A DNA stretch of 64,000 bases from Phenylobacterium sp. (GTDB lineage Bacteria > Pseudomonadota > Alphaproteobacteria > Caulobacterales > Caulobacteraceae): assembly GCF_016124325.1 (NCBI RefSeq), contig NZ_WGNY01000011.1:124001-188000 (forward strand), given 5' to 3'. This document shows, piece after piece, positions 43,397-53,868 of the stretch (within the stretch, counting starts at the first letter, position 1; each line of letters starts with the position of its first letter). Both the position numbers and the translations under genes were made by a program. Under the pieces are notes generated by a model. The model saw only the letters and a list, made by a program, of their open reading frames with translations, searched no databases and had not been told where the DNA came from.

Positions 43397-44041
43397 TCAC
43401 ACCTTGCCTCGCCCCACGTTCTTCGGGCGGGGGTCCTCCAGAACGAACAGCTTCTTGGCGAGGCCGCGTGCAGGTTGCAGGTCGATGAGTTGCACGCGCG
43501 TGGGCCGCCCCTGGGCGTCGGTCACCGTCCAACCCTCCAGCGCCAGCGGCGCATCGTGGAAGGTGAGGGTGATCTCGCCGGCCGTCTCCTTCTTGCCGTC
43601 GCGCGCGGTGATCGAGAAGCCGTTCGCCATCCGCTGGACGCGCGCGATGGCGACGCCCTTGTCGAGACGGATCGTCTTCGCCAGGAAGAGCGACAGCGGC
43701 GTCGCGCCCAGCGGGTAGCGGTCGAAGGTCTTCAGCCGCGTGTCCTGCACCGAAACGATGTCGCCGTCCGAGACGACCAGCAGGCCCGACGGCGGATCGT
43801 AGTCGAACCGCGCCTTGCCCGGCCGCTTCAGATAGACCGCGCCGGTGGTGGCGCGGCCGCGGGCGTCGGTCTGGACGAACTTGGCCTTGGCCTCGGTCAG
43901 GCCTTCGAGATAGGCGACGGCGCGGTCGACCAGGGCCTGGTCGGCAGGGGCGAGCCCGGCCGCCGCCGCGGGCCGCGCCAACGTCGCGGCCAGGGGCGCG
44001 GCGAGGGCGGCGAGCGCGAGGGATCGGCGGGTTACGGTCAT
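43397..44041 (-). CDS. lolA: Outer-membrane lipoprotein carrier protein LolA family
   Basis: A 214-aa periplasmic protein. The signal peptide MTVTRRSLALAALAAPLA... is cleaved near AAA (about residue 28). The LolA fold is supported by AKFVQTDARGR, GAVYLKRPGKARFDYDPPSGLLVVSDG, ITLTFHDAPLALEGWTVTDAQGRPTRVQL and the terminal FVLEDPR. It ferries lipoproteins from LolCDE to the outer membrane. The start at 44041 is the only one giving a signal peptide. It is followed by a terminator hairpin. Confidence 0.9.
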   Translation of the reverse strand: MTVTRRSLALAALAAPLAATLARPAAAAGLAPADQALVDRAVAYLEGLTEAKAKFVQTDARGRATTGAVYLKRPGKARFDYDPPSGLLVVSDGDIVSVQDTRLKTFDRYPLGATPLSLFLAKTIRLDKGVAIARVQRMANGFSITARDGKKETAGEITLTFHDAPLALEGWTVTDAQGRPTRVQLIDLQPARGLAKKLFVLEDPRPKNVGRGKV

Positions 44042-44109
44042 TCGGCAGGGCTCCTTCAAGTTCGGGCTAGCGCGCCAAGGCGGCGGCAATGGGGCCTGCC
44101 CTGAACGCA

Positions 44110-44988
44110 TCAGCCGCCGGCGAGGTCCCCGATCACGGCGCGCACGATGTCGGGGCGTTCCATCGGAAGGAAGTGCGTCGTGCCGGGAACGGTCTCGACG
44201 GTGAGCTGCGGATTGGCCGCCAGCTCCTCCAGATTGTCGTCGATCCGGGCGGTCGAGCCTGTCTCGGCGCGCAGCATGCGGACGGGGCGACGGATGGCGC
44301 GGATCGCAGCCCAGGCGTCGTAGCCGTGGATCCGGAAATTGGAAGCTTCCCAGGCCGGGGCGCAGGACAATGTCACCTGCCCATCGGCGGTGTCGCGGAA
44401 GCCGCCCTCCACGTAGTCGGCGAGCTGTTCGGGGCTCCAAGAGCGGAAGGCGCCGCGGCCCGTGTAGGCCGCGGCCGCGGCGGCCTTGTCGGGGAAGACG
44501 GCGCGTCGCCGGTCCGCGCCCTGCGCCAGGGGATTGTCGCCCGACTGCTCGCGGGCGGCCCGGGCGTGGTCGAAGAGCACGGGGTCGAACAGGGCCAGCG
44601 CCTTGACCCGCGCCGGCTCGACGGCGGCGGCCAGCAGGCAGGTGGTAGCGCCCATGGAGTGCCCGGCGAGGACCACGGGCCCCTCCGTCTCCGCCGCCAG
44701 CAGGGCGAGCAGGTCGTCCCGGTACTGGTTCCAGCCGCCATGATCCTCCACCACGGCGGGAAGGGTCGAACCGCCGTGGCCGCGCAGGTCCAGCGCCAGC
44801 ACCCGCAGGCGCGGGGCCAGCGGCGCCAGGATGGTGCGGTAGGTGCGCGCGTTGAAGCCGTTGGCGTGGGAGAAGACCACGTCGACCGGCCGGTCCGGCG
44901 GCCCGAAGTCGAGCACGGCCATCGCCCCGCCGCGGGCGGGCAGTTCGATCCGCCGCGCGCGCGGCTCGTACGTCGTCAGCGAATTCAT
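44110..44988 (-). CDS. Alpha/beta hydrolase
   Basis: A 292-aa cytosolic alpha/beta hydrolase. FSHANGFNARTY (39-50) is the oxyanion HG-type region, ALDLRGHGGS follows, the nucleophile elbow is GHSMGA with Ser111, and the catalytic His lies in GTTHFLPME near residue 271. AGGGAGGAGG just before the ATG is a very strong ribosome binding site. The substrate is unknown; this type includes esterases, epoxide hydrolases and haloperoxidases. It precedes lolA by 68 nt on the same strand and follows the MFS gene direction. Confidence 0.88.
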   Translation of the reverse strand: MNSLTTYEPRARRIELPARGGAMAVLDFGPPDRPVDVVFSHANGFNARTYRTILAPLAPRLRVLALDLRGHGGSTLPAVVEDHGGWNQYRDDLLALLAAETEGPVVLAGHSMGATTCLLAAAVEPARVKALALFDPVLFDHARAAREQSGDNPLAQGADRRRAVFPDKAAAAAAYTGRGAFRSWSPEQLADYVEGGFRDTADGQVTLSCAPAWEASNFRIHGYDAWAAIRAIRRPVRMLRAETGSTARIDDNLEELAANPQLTVETVPGTTHFLPMERPDIVRAVIGDLAGG

Positions 44989-45028
44989 GCCTCCTCCCTA
45001 GCCCGATGACCCGGGGGCAGAGAAGGGC

Positions 45029-46297
45029 TCACGCCGTCGCGGCGGGCGCGGGGCGGCGGATGGCCAGGGCGGCGAGGCCCGCCACCACCGCCAGCAGGCC
45101 GGCGATGACGAAGCTCTCCAGATAGCGACCCTGCAGCTCGCGCAGCACGCCGGCCCCGAACGCGGCGCTGGCCGCGCCCATCTGATGGCCCAGCGCCACC
45201 CAGCCGAAGACAATGGGCCCGTTGCGCTCGCCAAAGGTCGCATTGGCGATCCCGACCGTCGGCGGCACCGTGGCCAGCCAGTCGAGGCCGTAGAACACCG
45301 CGAAGACCGACAGGCTCACGAGGTCGAAGTCCAGGAATGGCAGGGCCACGAGCGCCAGGCCCCGGAGGCCGTAGTAGACGAACAGCAGCTTGCGCGGGTC
45401 GTAGCGGTCGGTCAGCCAGCCTGAGGCGGTGGTGCCCACCATGTCGCACGCGCCCATGGCCGCCAACAGCGCGCCCGCCTGGACCAGCGCCAGGCCGCGG
45501 TCCCCGCAGAACGAGATCAGGTGGGTGCCGACGAGGCCGTTGGTGGTGAAGCCGCAGACGAAGAAGGTGGCGAACAGCAGCCAGAAGGTCGAGGTGCGGG
45601 CCGCGTCGCGCAGCACGCAGAACGCCAGCCGGATGGCCGCCAGCGGATGCGCCGGCGGCGGCGCGGCCTCGACGACGTCGGCCCCGTACGCCGGTTGGCC
45701 GATGTCGGACGGCCGCTCGGGCATCAGCAGCAGCACCAGCGGGACCAGCGCGCCGGCCGCCAGCGACACCGCGATGGCCACGGGCCGCCAGCCGCCTCTT
45801 TCGGCGAGGGCGGCCATGGCCGGCAGGAAGACGAGCGAACCGGTGGCCGTCGAGGCGCTGAGCAGGCCCATGACCAGTCCGCGCCGGGCGACGAACCAGC
45901 GATTGACCACCGTCGCGCCCATCGAAAGGGCGACGGCGCCCGAGCCCAACCCCGACAGGACGCCCCAGGTGGCGACGTACTGCCAGGGCTCGCGCATCCC
46001 GAGGCTCAGCGCCGTGGAACCGCTCATCAGGACCAGCCCGGCCACCAGCGTGCGCCTCAGGCCCAGGGTCTGCATCAGGGCGGCGGCGAAAGGCCCCACG
46101 AGGCCGTAGAGCAGAATCCCGACGGCGGCCCCGGCCGACAGCCAGCCCCGGTCCCATCCGAAGGCCGAGTGCAGCGGGCTCAGCAGCACGCCGGGCGCCG
46201 AGCGCAGACCGGCCGCCGCCAGCAGGGCGAGGAAGGTGACCGCCGCGACGACCCAGGCGTAGCCCTGGCCAAACGGACGCTTCGAGGCTATCGTCAT
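45029..46297 (-). CDS. Major facilitator superfamily transporter
   Basis: A 422-aa membrane protein with about 12 hydrophobic helices and a cytoplasmic linker between helices 6 and 7 (PERPSDIGQPAYGADVVEAAPPP). The conserved loop 2-3 (ALMQTLGLRRTLVAG) and loop 8-9 (ASGWLTDRYDPRKLL) carry the basic MFS signatures. The pattern resembles oxalate/formate antiporter or monocarboxylate-type MFS proteins, but the substrate is open. It is divergent from a TetR-family gene with an inverted repeat in between, so it is probably the regulated target. Confidence 0.9.
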   Translation of the reverse strand: MTIASKRPFGQGYAWVVAAVTFLALLAAAGLRSAPGVLLSPLHSAFGWDRGWLSAGAAVGILLYGLVGPFAAALMQTLGLRRTLVAGLVLMSGSTALSLGMREPWQYVATWGVLSGLGSGAVALSMGATVVNRWFVARRGLVMGLLSASTATGSLVFLPAMAALAERGGWRPVAIAVSLAAGALVPLVLLLMPERPSDIGQPAYGADVVEAAPPPAHPLAAIRLAFCVLRDAARTSTFWLLFATFFVCGFTTNGLVGTHLISFCGDRGLALVQAGALLAAMGACDMVGTTASGWLTDRYDPRKLLFVYYGLRGLALVALPFLDFDLVSLSVFAVFYGLDWLATVPPTVGIANATFGERNGPIVFGWVALGHQMGAASAAFGAGVLRELQGRYLESFVIAGLLAVVAGLAALAIRRPAPAATA

Positions 46298-46303
46298 GTG
46301 ACA

Positions 46304-46351
46304 GACCGGTACGTTTCCAAATTGGTCCGCCACCAATCGTACCGATCGGTA
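46304..46351. promoter_or_regulatory. Predicted operator for the TetR-type regulator
   Basis: The 73-bp divergent gap contains GACCGGTACG (46304-46313) and its near-inverse CGTACCGATC (46338-46347). The perfect 12-bp palindrome TACCGATCGGTA is at 46340-46351. ATTGGT-CCGCC-ACCAAT (46321-46337) is a third inverted pair. Such symmetry between a tetR gene and a transporter gene is the usual TetR operator arrangement. Confidence 0.65.
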
Positions 46352-46370
46352 ACGAGGTCAACGCGAGAAG

Positions 46371-46979
46371 ATGTCCGCCGCCAAGCCAGAAAACCTGAAG
46401 GCCGCCGACCGCATCCTGGCCACCGCGCAGGAGCTGTTCTACCGCGAAGGGGCGCGGGCGATCGGCGTCGACGAGATCGTCCAGCGGGCCGGCGCCACCA
46501 AGCCCAGTCTCTACCGGGCGTTCGGCTCCAAGGACCAGCTCATCGCGGCCTATCTGGAAGGCGAGCGGGCGCGGTCGATGGCCTATTTCGACGAGGCCGC
46601 CGCGGAGCATCCGGGCGACGCCCGCGCCCAGCTGCTGGCTTATTTCGACGCCCTGGGCCGCCGCGCGTCGCGCGACGGCTATCGCGGCTGCGGCCTCAGC
46701 AATGCGGCGGTGGAATACCCCGACCCGAAGCACCCCGGCCACAAGGTGGCCCTGGCGCACAAGACCGAGGTCCGCGAGCGGTTGCGCGACCTGGCCCGCG
46801 CCCTTGGGGCGCGCAAGCCGAAGAAGCTGGCCGACAGCCTGCTGCTGTTGATCGAGGGGGTCTATGTCACCGGCCAGGTCTTCGGCGGCGACGGGCCGGC
46901 CAAGGCGGTGCGCGGCGCGGCCGCGGCGCTCATCGACGCCCACCGGGCGGAGCCGGCCGGCGACGAGCCGGAGGCCTGA
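46371..46979 (+). CDS. TetR/AcrR-family transcriptional regulator
   Basis: A 202-aa repressor-type protein. The N-terminal helix-turn-helix comprises residues about 12-55 (RILATAQELFYREGARAIGVDEIVQRAGATKPSLYRAFGSKDQLI), and the ligand-binding C-domain is all helical. It is divergent from the MFS gene and probably represses both from the shared palindromic region. The effector is unknown. A strong C-terminal basic/acidic tail (AEPAGDEPEA) ends the protein. The pentapeptide-repeat gene converges on it 9 nt downstream. Confidence 0.92.
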   Translation: MSAAKPENLKAADRILATAQELFYREGARAIGVDEIVQRAGATKPSLYRAFGSKDQLIAAYLEGERARSMAYFDEAAAEHPGDARAQLLAYFDALGRRASRDGYRGCGLSNAAVEYPDPKHPGHKVALAHKTEVRERLRDLARALGARKPKKLADSLLLLIEGVYVTGQVFGGDGPAKAVRGAAAALIDAHRAEPAGDEPEA

Positions 46980-46988
46980 GCCGCGGGC

Positions 46989-48224
46989 TCAGGTCTCGAG
47001 TTCGGCCCCGGAGAGGTCGCAGCCGGCGACGCGCGCGCCGTCCATCTCGGCGTCGAGGAAACGGGCGCGCACGGCATGCGCGCCCCGCAGGTCGGCCCCG
47101 CGCAGCGAGGCGCGCGAGAAGTCGGTGCGCACGAAGCGGGCGTCGCCGATGGCCAGCGGCCCCATCTTCGCGCCGCGCAGGTCGGCGCGGGCGAGCTGGG
47201 CGTCGATGAACCGGGCCCCCCGCAGGTCGGCCTCGCGCAGGTTGGCGCCGCGGAAGTCGCAGCCGGAGAGGTCCGCGCCCTGGAGCTGGACGCCCTCGAG
47301 GTCCATGCCGAAGAAGATCGAGCGCGGCGCCACGAGGCCCGAGAGCCGCCGGCGCTTCAGGCTTCGCATGGGCCGGAAGTCGACCTGGTTCATCTTCATC
47401 ACCGCGCCGCTGCGGCCGTTGGTGTCGCAATAGGCTTCGTGCTCGGAGAGCACCTCGCTCAGCGACTTGTCGTCGATGTAGAAGATCGGCGGCGGCGCGC
47501 GCAGCACGTCGGTCAGGTCGGCGTCGTCCAGCCGCGCCTGGGCCAGGTTCACGCCGTTGAGCACCGCGCGCTTCATGGAGGCGCCCGACAGGTCCGCGCC
47601 GCCCAGGTCCGCCCCGGTCAGGTCGGCGCCGTCGAGCACGGCGCGCATCAGCTTCGCGCCCGTCAGCACGGCCCCCGCCAGGTTGGCGTCGGTGAAGTCG
47701 CTGGTCATGGCGACGGCGCCGCTCATCTGGGCGCCCGCGAGGTTCGCGCCCGCCAGGACGGCGTAGTTGAGTTCGCCCGGACGGTGCTCGTGGCGCAGGA
47801 TCCGGAAACCGTCCAGCTTGTCCTGGAGGGCGATGCGCCCCTCGCGAAGGTCGCAGCCCGCCAGCTCGGCCCCCGCCAGGTTCGCGCCCCGCATGCAGGC
47901 GCCGCGCAGGTCGGCCCGTTTGAGGTTCACGTGCCGCATGTCGGCTTCGCGCAGGTCCGCGCCGAACAGGATCGCCCGCGACAGGTTCGACCGGGCGAGC
48001 GTGGAGCCCGACAGCTTGGCCCCGGTCAGGTCGGCGTCGCGCAGGTCGACGCCTTCGAGCGAGCAGTTCGCCAGGTCGGCGTAGGTCAGGTTGAGCCGCC
48101 GCCCGCCGGCGCGGCCAGCGAGGTAACGCTGGTGGGCGTCGAGCGCTTCCCGGAGGGTCTGGGCGTCGACCGCCAGATGGTGCTGTTGCGGCAATGATGA
48201 CATGGCGGACTTCGCGTTCACCAT
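46989..48224 (-). CDS. Pentapeptide-repeat protein
   Basis: A 411-aa protein made largely of A(D/N)LXX pentapeptides, in two blocks (about residues 45-235 and 300-411), predicted to form right-handed beta-helices. An unusual non-repeat insert (about 236-300, PPPIFYIDDKSLSEVLSEHEAYCDTNGRSGAVM) separates them and resembles a conserved short domain seen between repeats in related alphaproteobacterial proteins. No signal peptide or transmembrane segment is evident. Function unknown; some family members bind gyrase or act as scaffolds. The start at 48224 is tentative. Confidence 0.85.
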   Translation of the reverse strand: MVNAKSAMSSLPQQHHLAVDAQTLREALDAHQRYLAGRAGGRRLNLTYADLANCSLEGVDLRDADLTGAKLSGSTLARSNLSRAILFGADLREADMRHVNLKRADLRGACMRGANLAGAELAGCDLREGRIALQDKLDGFRILRHEHRPGELNYAVLAGANLAGAQMSGAVAMTSDFTDANLAGAVLTGAKLMRAVLDGADLTGADLGGADLSGASMKRAVLNGVNLAQARLDDADLTDVLRAPPPIFYIDDKSLSEVLSEHEAYCDTNGRSGAVMKMNQVDFRPMRSLKRRRLSGLVAPRSIFFGMDLEGVQLQGADLSGCDFRGANLREADLRGARFIDAQLARADLRGAKMGPLAIGDARFVRTDFSRASLRGADLRGAHAVRARFLDAEMDGARVAGCDLSGAELET

Positions 48225-48313
48225 GCCGTGCGGCCTTTAAGGATGAGTTGCACGACAGCCTTAAGGCTTCGTGATTTCAACCCAGGCGAGCGCCCTGCAA
48301 CCGAAGCGCGACG

Positions 48314-49003
48314 CTAGTCGGTGGGCGGAGCCGGCGGCGTGCTGTCGCCGCGGGTGGCGGCGGCGATCAGGGCGGCGATGCGGTCGGTGGAGTCGGCGGC
48401 CTGCGACAGGACGCTCATCGGGCCCTGGCCGGGCCGCACCGCGCTGGCCACCTGGGTGGCGGCCGACTGGGCCACCGCGATGGCGCCGTTCTGGAGGGCC
48501 GAGAGCCCGGAGGCGGCCATGATCCGCGCCGAAGCGTCGGGATAAATGAAGCCGTGGGTGGCGTAGGTGGAGCCGCCGAGGTCGTGGTTCGGATCGTACC
48601 AGACCTTGACCTCGCTCCAGTCGCCTGCGGGCGACACGTCGATGACGGTGACGTCCTTCTCGATCTTGCCGCGCGAGCCGTCGATCGGCGACCAGTTGGC
48701 GTGGGTGATCTGTACGACCCGGTCGGTGAGCACCTGGGTCACCACCGCCACATGGCCCAGCCGCATGCGCTGGGTGGGCTTGAAGCAGAGCACCGCGCCG
48801 GCCTTGGGCAGGAAGCCGGTCTCGTAGCGGCCCGAGGCCTGGCGCCACCACGTCCAGGCGTCGCCGAAGATCTGGATGCCCGAGATCAGCCGGGCGAAGG
48901 GCACGCACTGCCAGTAGGTTTCGGCGGTCGCGCCGGCCGGCGCGAAAGCCAACACGGCCATGGCGGCCAGGGATCCCAGAAGGGTCCGCGTCCGTTTCGG
49001 CAT
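48314..49003 (-). CDS. Secreted CHAP-domain protein
   Basis: A 229-aa exported protein: signal peptide MPKRTRTLLGSLAAMAVLAFAPAGATA, then a CHAP (Cys-His amidohydrolase/peptidase) domain with Cys33 in WQCVPFARLISG and His84 in RLGHVAVVTQV. The domain is followed by a C-terminal Ala/Ser-rich region (about 150-229). CHAP enzymes cleave peptidoglycan peptide bonds. A GTG at 49015 would add four residues. It stands alone, 90 nt after the pentapeptide gene's start region. Confidence 0.88.
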   Translation of the reverse strand: MPKRTRTLLGSLAAMAVLAFAPAGATAETYWQCVPFARLISGIQIFGDAWTWWRQASGRYETGFLPKAGAVLCFKPTQRMRLGHVAVVTQVLTDRVVQITHANWSPIDGSRGKIEKDVTVIDVSPAGDWSEVKVWYDPNHDLGGSTYATHGFIYPDASARIMAASGLSALQNGAIAVAQSAATQVASAVRPGQGPMSVLSQAADSTDRIAALIAAATRGDSTPPAPPTD

Positions 49004-49015
49004 GTTGTGGGTCAC

Positions 49016-49494
49016 TCCCCGACGTTCCCGGGCAAAGGGGTAGCGTTATCCGCGTTGAGTGAAAAGAGGGTTTACGCGCGGCGGCGCCGTGTCGCGCGCC
49101 GCTTATCCACAGGACGTCTCAGGCATGGCGAGGCGGAAAAGTGGCGAGCCAAGGTCGAAGTTTGTAATAAACTTGACGAAACGTCTGTTTGAAAGAGCCT
49201 CTAGGGAAAAGATTCCCACACGTTCCCGTATTTGAGCTGAAGAGAGGCCCGTCGGAAACCATGCTTTAACGAGTTGTAGTCTTTCCGAACCCCCGCATCA
49301 CGCCTCTGCAACAACCCGAAACAAGACCTCGCGCCGAGAGTCGCCCGGCGTGCCGAGTTTCGCGCCTGAGGAGAATTTTCGATTCACAGGACTTCGCAGC
49401 CGGGGCGCCGGCGCCTGAAAAAGCGGCGCCGATTCCGAATGGCGGGTGACCGGAAACCCGCTAGATAGCGGTGGGGGCGTAATCGGAGACCCGC
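49016..49494. other. 479-bp non-coding region with a perfect DnaA box
   Basis: No gene is supported here. It contains a perfect TTATCCACA at 49103-49111 and a near match TTATCCGCG at 49045-49053. An AT-rich stretch AAGTTTGTAATAAACTTGA lies at about 49160 (AAGTTT/AAACTT is a short inverted repeat). Closer to terC there is a GCGGGT...ACCCGC hairpin at about 49443-49465. The region is less GC-rich than average and may hold promoters for both divergent genes or a small RNA. Confidence 0.5.
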
Positions 49495-50286
49495 ATGGAT
49501 ATCGCCGCGCTCGCGACGGATCCGGCCGCCTGGGCCGCGCTCGTGACCCTTATCGTGATGGAGGTGGTGCTCGGCATCGACAACCTCGTCTTCATCTCGA
49601 TCCTGTCGAACAAGCTGCCCGCGCATCAGCGGAGCCAGGCGCGGCGGATCGGCATCTCGCTGGCGCTGATCATGCGGTTGGCGCTGCTCTCGACCCTGGC
49701 CTTCATCGTGGGCCTCACCCAGCCGGTGTTCGAGCTGCCTTGGCAGGGTCCGGCGGGCGAACACGGCGAGCCGCTCTTCGAGCTCGCCTTCTCCTGGCGC
49801 GACCTGATCCTGATCGCCGGCGGCCTGTTCCTGGTCTGGAAGGCTACGACCGAAATCCACGAGAAGGTCGACCCCGTCGAGACCGAGGGCGTCATGGACA
49901 CCAAGAAGAAGGTGGTCGGAAACCTCGGCTCGGCGATCGTCCAGATCCTGTTGCTGGACCTCGTGTTCTCGATCGACTCGATCCTGACGGCGGTGGGCAT
50001 GACCGAGCACCTGGCGATCATGATCACGGCCGTGGTCGTGGCCGTGGGCGTCATGATGCTGGCGGCCGACCCGCTCGCCGAGTTCATCAACAAGAACCCG
50101 ACGGTGGTGATGCTGGCGCTGGGCTTCCTGCTGATGATCGGCGCGGTGCTGATCGCCGACGGCTTCGGCGTCCACGTGCCCAAGGGCTACATCTACGCCG
50201 CCATGGCGTTCTCGGCCGGGGTCGAGACCCTCAACATGCTGGCGCGGCGCAAGCGGCCGTCCGTCGAGGACAAGATCCTCCACTAG
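49495..50286 (+). CDS. terC: TerC-family integral membrane protein
   Basis: A 263-aa membrane protein with about seven helices. The family motif [17 protein letters not shown] (about 25-42) and its repeat [15 protein letters not shown] (about 153-167) carry the conserved acidic residues implicated in metal handling. Relatives (TerC, Alx, YkoY) export manganese or support tellurite resistance and membrane-protein metalation. No yybP-ykoY-type riboswitch could be recognised upstream. It converges on priA with only 6 nt between stop codons. Confidence 0.92.
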   Translation: MDIAALATDPAAWAALVTLIVMEVVLGIDNLVFISILSNKLPAHQRSQARRIGISLALIMRLALLSTLAFIVGLTQPVFELPWQGPAGEHGEPLFELAFSWRDLILIAGGLFLVWKATTEIHEKVDPVETEGVMDTKKKVVGNLGSAIVQILLLDLVFSIDSILTAVGMTEHLAIMITAVVVAVGVMMLAADPLAEFINKNPTVVMLALGFLLMIGAVLIADGFGVHVPKGYIYAAMAFSAGVETLNMLARRKRPSVEDKILH

Positions 50287-50292
50287 CCGGAA

Positions 50293-52455
<2,163 letters not shown>

Positions 52456-52515
52456 GTTTGCGCTTCTGGCCTTCGCAGCTACAAGGCCCGCGAACAAGCC
52501 CCGGGATTTCCACGT

Positions 52516-53169
52516 ATGCAGCTCTTCCTCGACACCACCGACACCGCCGTCCTCAAGGACCTTGCCGCCACGGGCCTCGTGGACGGAGTCACCACCAATC
52601 CATCGCTGATCGCCAAGTCCGGACGCGGCATGCTGGAGGTGATCGCCGAAATCTGCGGCATCGTCGACGGCCCGGTCAGCGCCGAAGTGGCGGCGATGGA
52701 CACCGCCGGCATGCTGGCCGAAGGCCGCAAGCTGGCCGGCGTCGCGTCCAATGTGGTGGTGAAGGTTCCGCTGACCCGCGAGGGCCTGATCGCCACCGCC
52801 GAGTTCGCCGCCGAGGGCATCCAGACCAACGTGACCCTGTGCTTTTCCGCCGCCCAGGCCCTGCTCGCGGCCAAGGCGGGCGCAAGTTACATCAGCCCCT
52901 TCATCGGCCGCCTCGACGATCACGGCGCCGAGGGGATGGACCTGATCAACGAGATCCGCGCCATATACGACAACTACGGCTACGATACCGAGATCCTGGC
53001 GGCGTCGATCCGCACGCCGGGCCACGTGAAGGAAGCCGCCCTAGCCGGCGCCGACTGCGCGACCATTCCGCCTGACGTCTTCCAGGCGCTTTTCAAGCAT
53101 CCGTTAACCGAACGCGGGCTCCAACAGTTCATGGCCGACTGGGCCAAGACGGGTCAGTCGATTCTGTAG
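52516..53169 (+). CDS. Transaldolase/fructose-6-phosphate aldolase-like protein
   Basis: A 217-aa short transaldolase-family protein. DGVTTNPSL (23-31), Schiff-base Lys83 in VVKVPLT, and SPFIGRLDD (about 128-136) are characteristic. The small size matches the TalC/Fsa group; an alphaproteobacterial TalC-type protein may serve as the true transaldolase of the pentose phosphate pathway. The ATG at 52516 lies 60 bp from the divergent priA start. DUF484 and xerC follow closely on the same strand. Confidence 0.93.
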   Translation: MQLFLDTTDTAVLKDLAATGLVDGVTTNPSLIAKSGRGMLEVIAEICGIVDGPVSAEVAAMDTAGMLAEGRKLAGVASNVVVKVPLTREGLIATAEFAAEGIQTNVTLCFSAAQALLAAKAGASYISPFIGRLDDHGAEGMDLINEIRAIYDNYGYDTEILAASIRTPGHVKEAALAGADCATIPPDVFQALFKHPLTERGLQQFMADWAKTGQSIL

Positions 53170-53181
53170 GAGCGTGCGGAC

Positions 53182-53868
53182 ATGGACGGGTCGCAGGGGG
53201 ATATGTTCGAGGCCGCCCCGCTGGAGCCCGCCGCCGTCCGCCGGTTCCTGGCCGACAACCCCGACTTCCTGCGCAACGACGAGGGCCTGCTGGCAGAGCT
53301 GGGCCTGAAGGTCCGCGCCGACAATGTGGTGGAGTTCGCGCCCGCCGCCATGGCCCGCGTCCACGCCGCCCACCAGCGCGAGGCCGAGCAGCGCCAGATG
53401 CTGGAGACCACGGCGCGCGCCAACTTCGCCGCCCAGGCCCAGACGCACGGCGCCGTCGTCGATCTGCTGGACGCGCGGAACAACTCCGACCTCGCCCGCC
53501 GGGTCGACGAACTGGCGCGCACGCGCTTCGGGTTGGCCGCCGGGGTGATCGCGCTGGAATGCGAGGGTCTGCCCCCGGCGGGCTGGAAGGCCCTCGTCGA
53601 AGGCCAGGTCGACCTCATCCTGGGCGGGCCGCAGCGCATGGCGCGGATGGGCCAGGTCCCGACCGCCCTGGGCCTCTTCGGCCCGGACGCCGGATCGGTC
53701 GCCTCGATGGCGATGGTGCGCATGGCGATCTGGGAGCCTTCGCGCCAGGGGATCCTCGCCTTCGGCTCGGCTGATCCGGAGGGCTTCACCCCCGACATGG
53801 GCAGCGAGCTGGTCGCCTTCCTCGCCCGGGTCACCGAGCGGACGGCCGAGCGATGGCCGCTGCTCTGA
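53182..53868 (+). CDS. DUF484-family protein
   Basis: A 228-aa protein of the DUF484 family (GAF-like fold): N-terminal VRRFLADNPDFLRNDEGLLAELGL (19-42), a coiled-coil segment (HQREAEQRQMLETTARANF), then a GAF-type domain ending MGSELVAFLARVTER. The family's constant neighbour is xerC, as here, where the two overlap by 16 nt. Function is unknown; a link to recombination or cell division is only implied by gene order. It starts 12 nt after the transaldolase stop. Confidence 0.9.
   Translation: MDGSQGDMFEAAPLEPAAVRRFLADNPDFLRNDEGLLAELGLKVRADNVVEFAPAAMARVHAAHQREAEQRQMLETTARANFAAQAQTHGAVVDLLDARNNSDLARRVDELARTRFGLAAGVIALECEGLPPAGWKALVEGQVDLILGGPQRMARMGQVPTALGLFGPDAGSVASMAMVRMAIWEPSRQGILAFGSADPEGFTPDMGSELVAFLARVTERTAERWPLL

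Noticed and set aside
46989..48224. Tandem DNA repeat or CRISPR-like array
   Set aside because: The periodicity (15 bp, GGTCGGCGCC-like words) is the codon pattern of pentapeptide repeats in one open frame, not a spacer array.
49380..49494. yybP-ykoY manganese riboswitch upstream of terC
   Set aside because: A hairpin GCGGGT/ACCCGC is present, but I could not find the conserved internal loop sequences of that riboswitch class.
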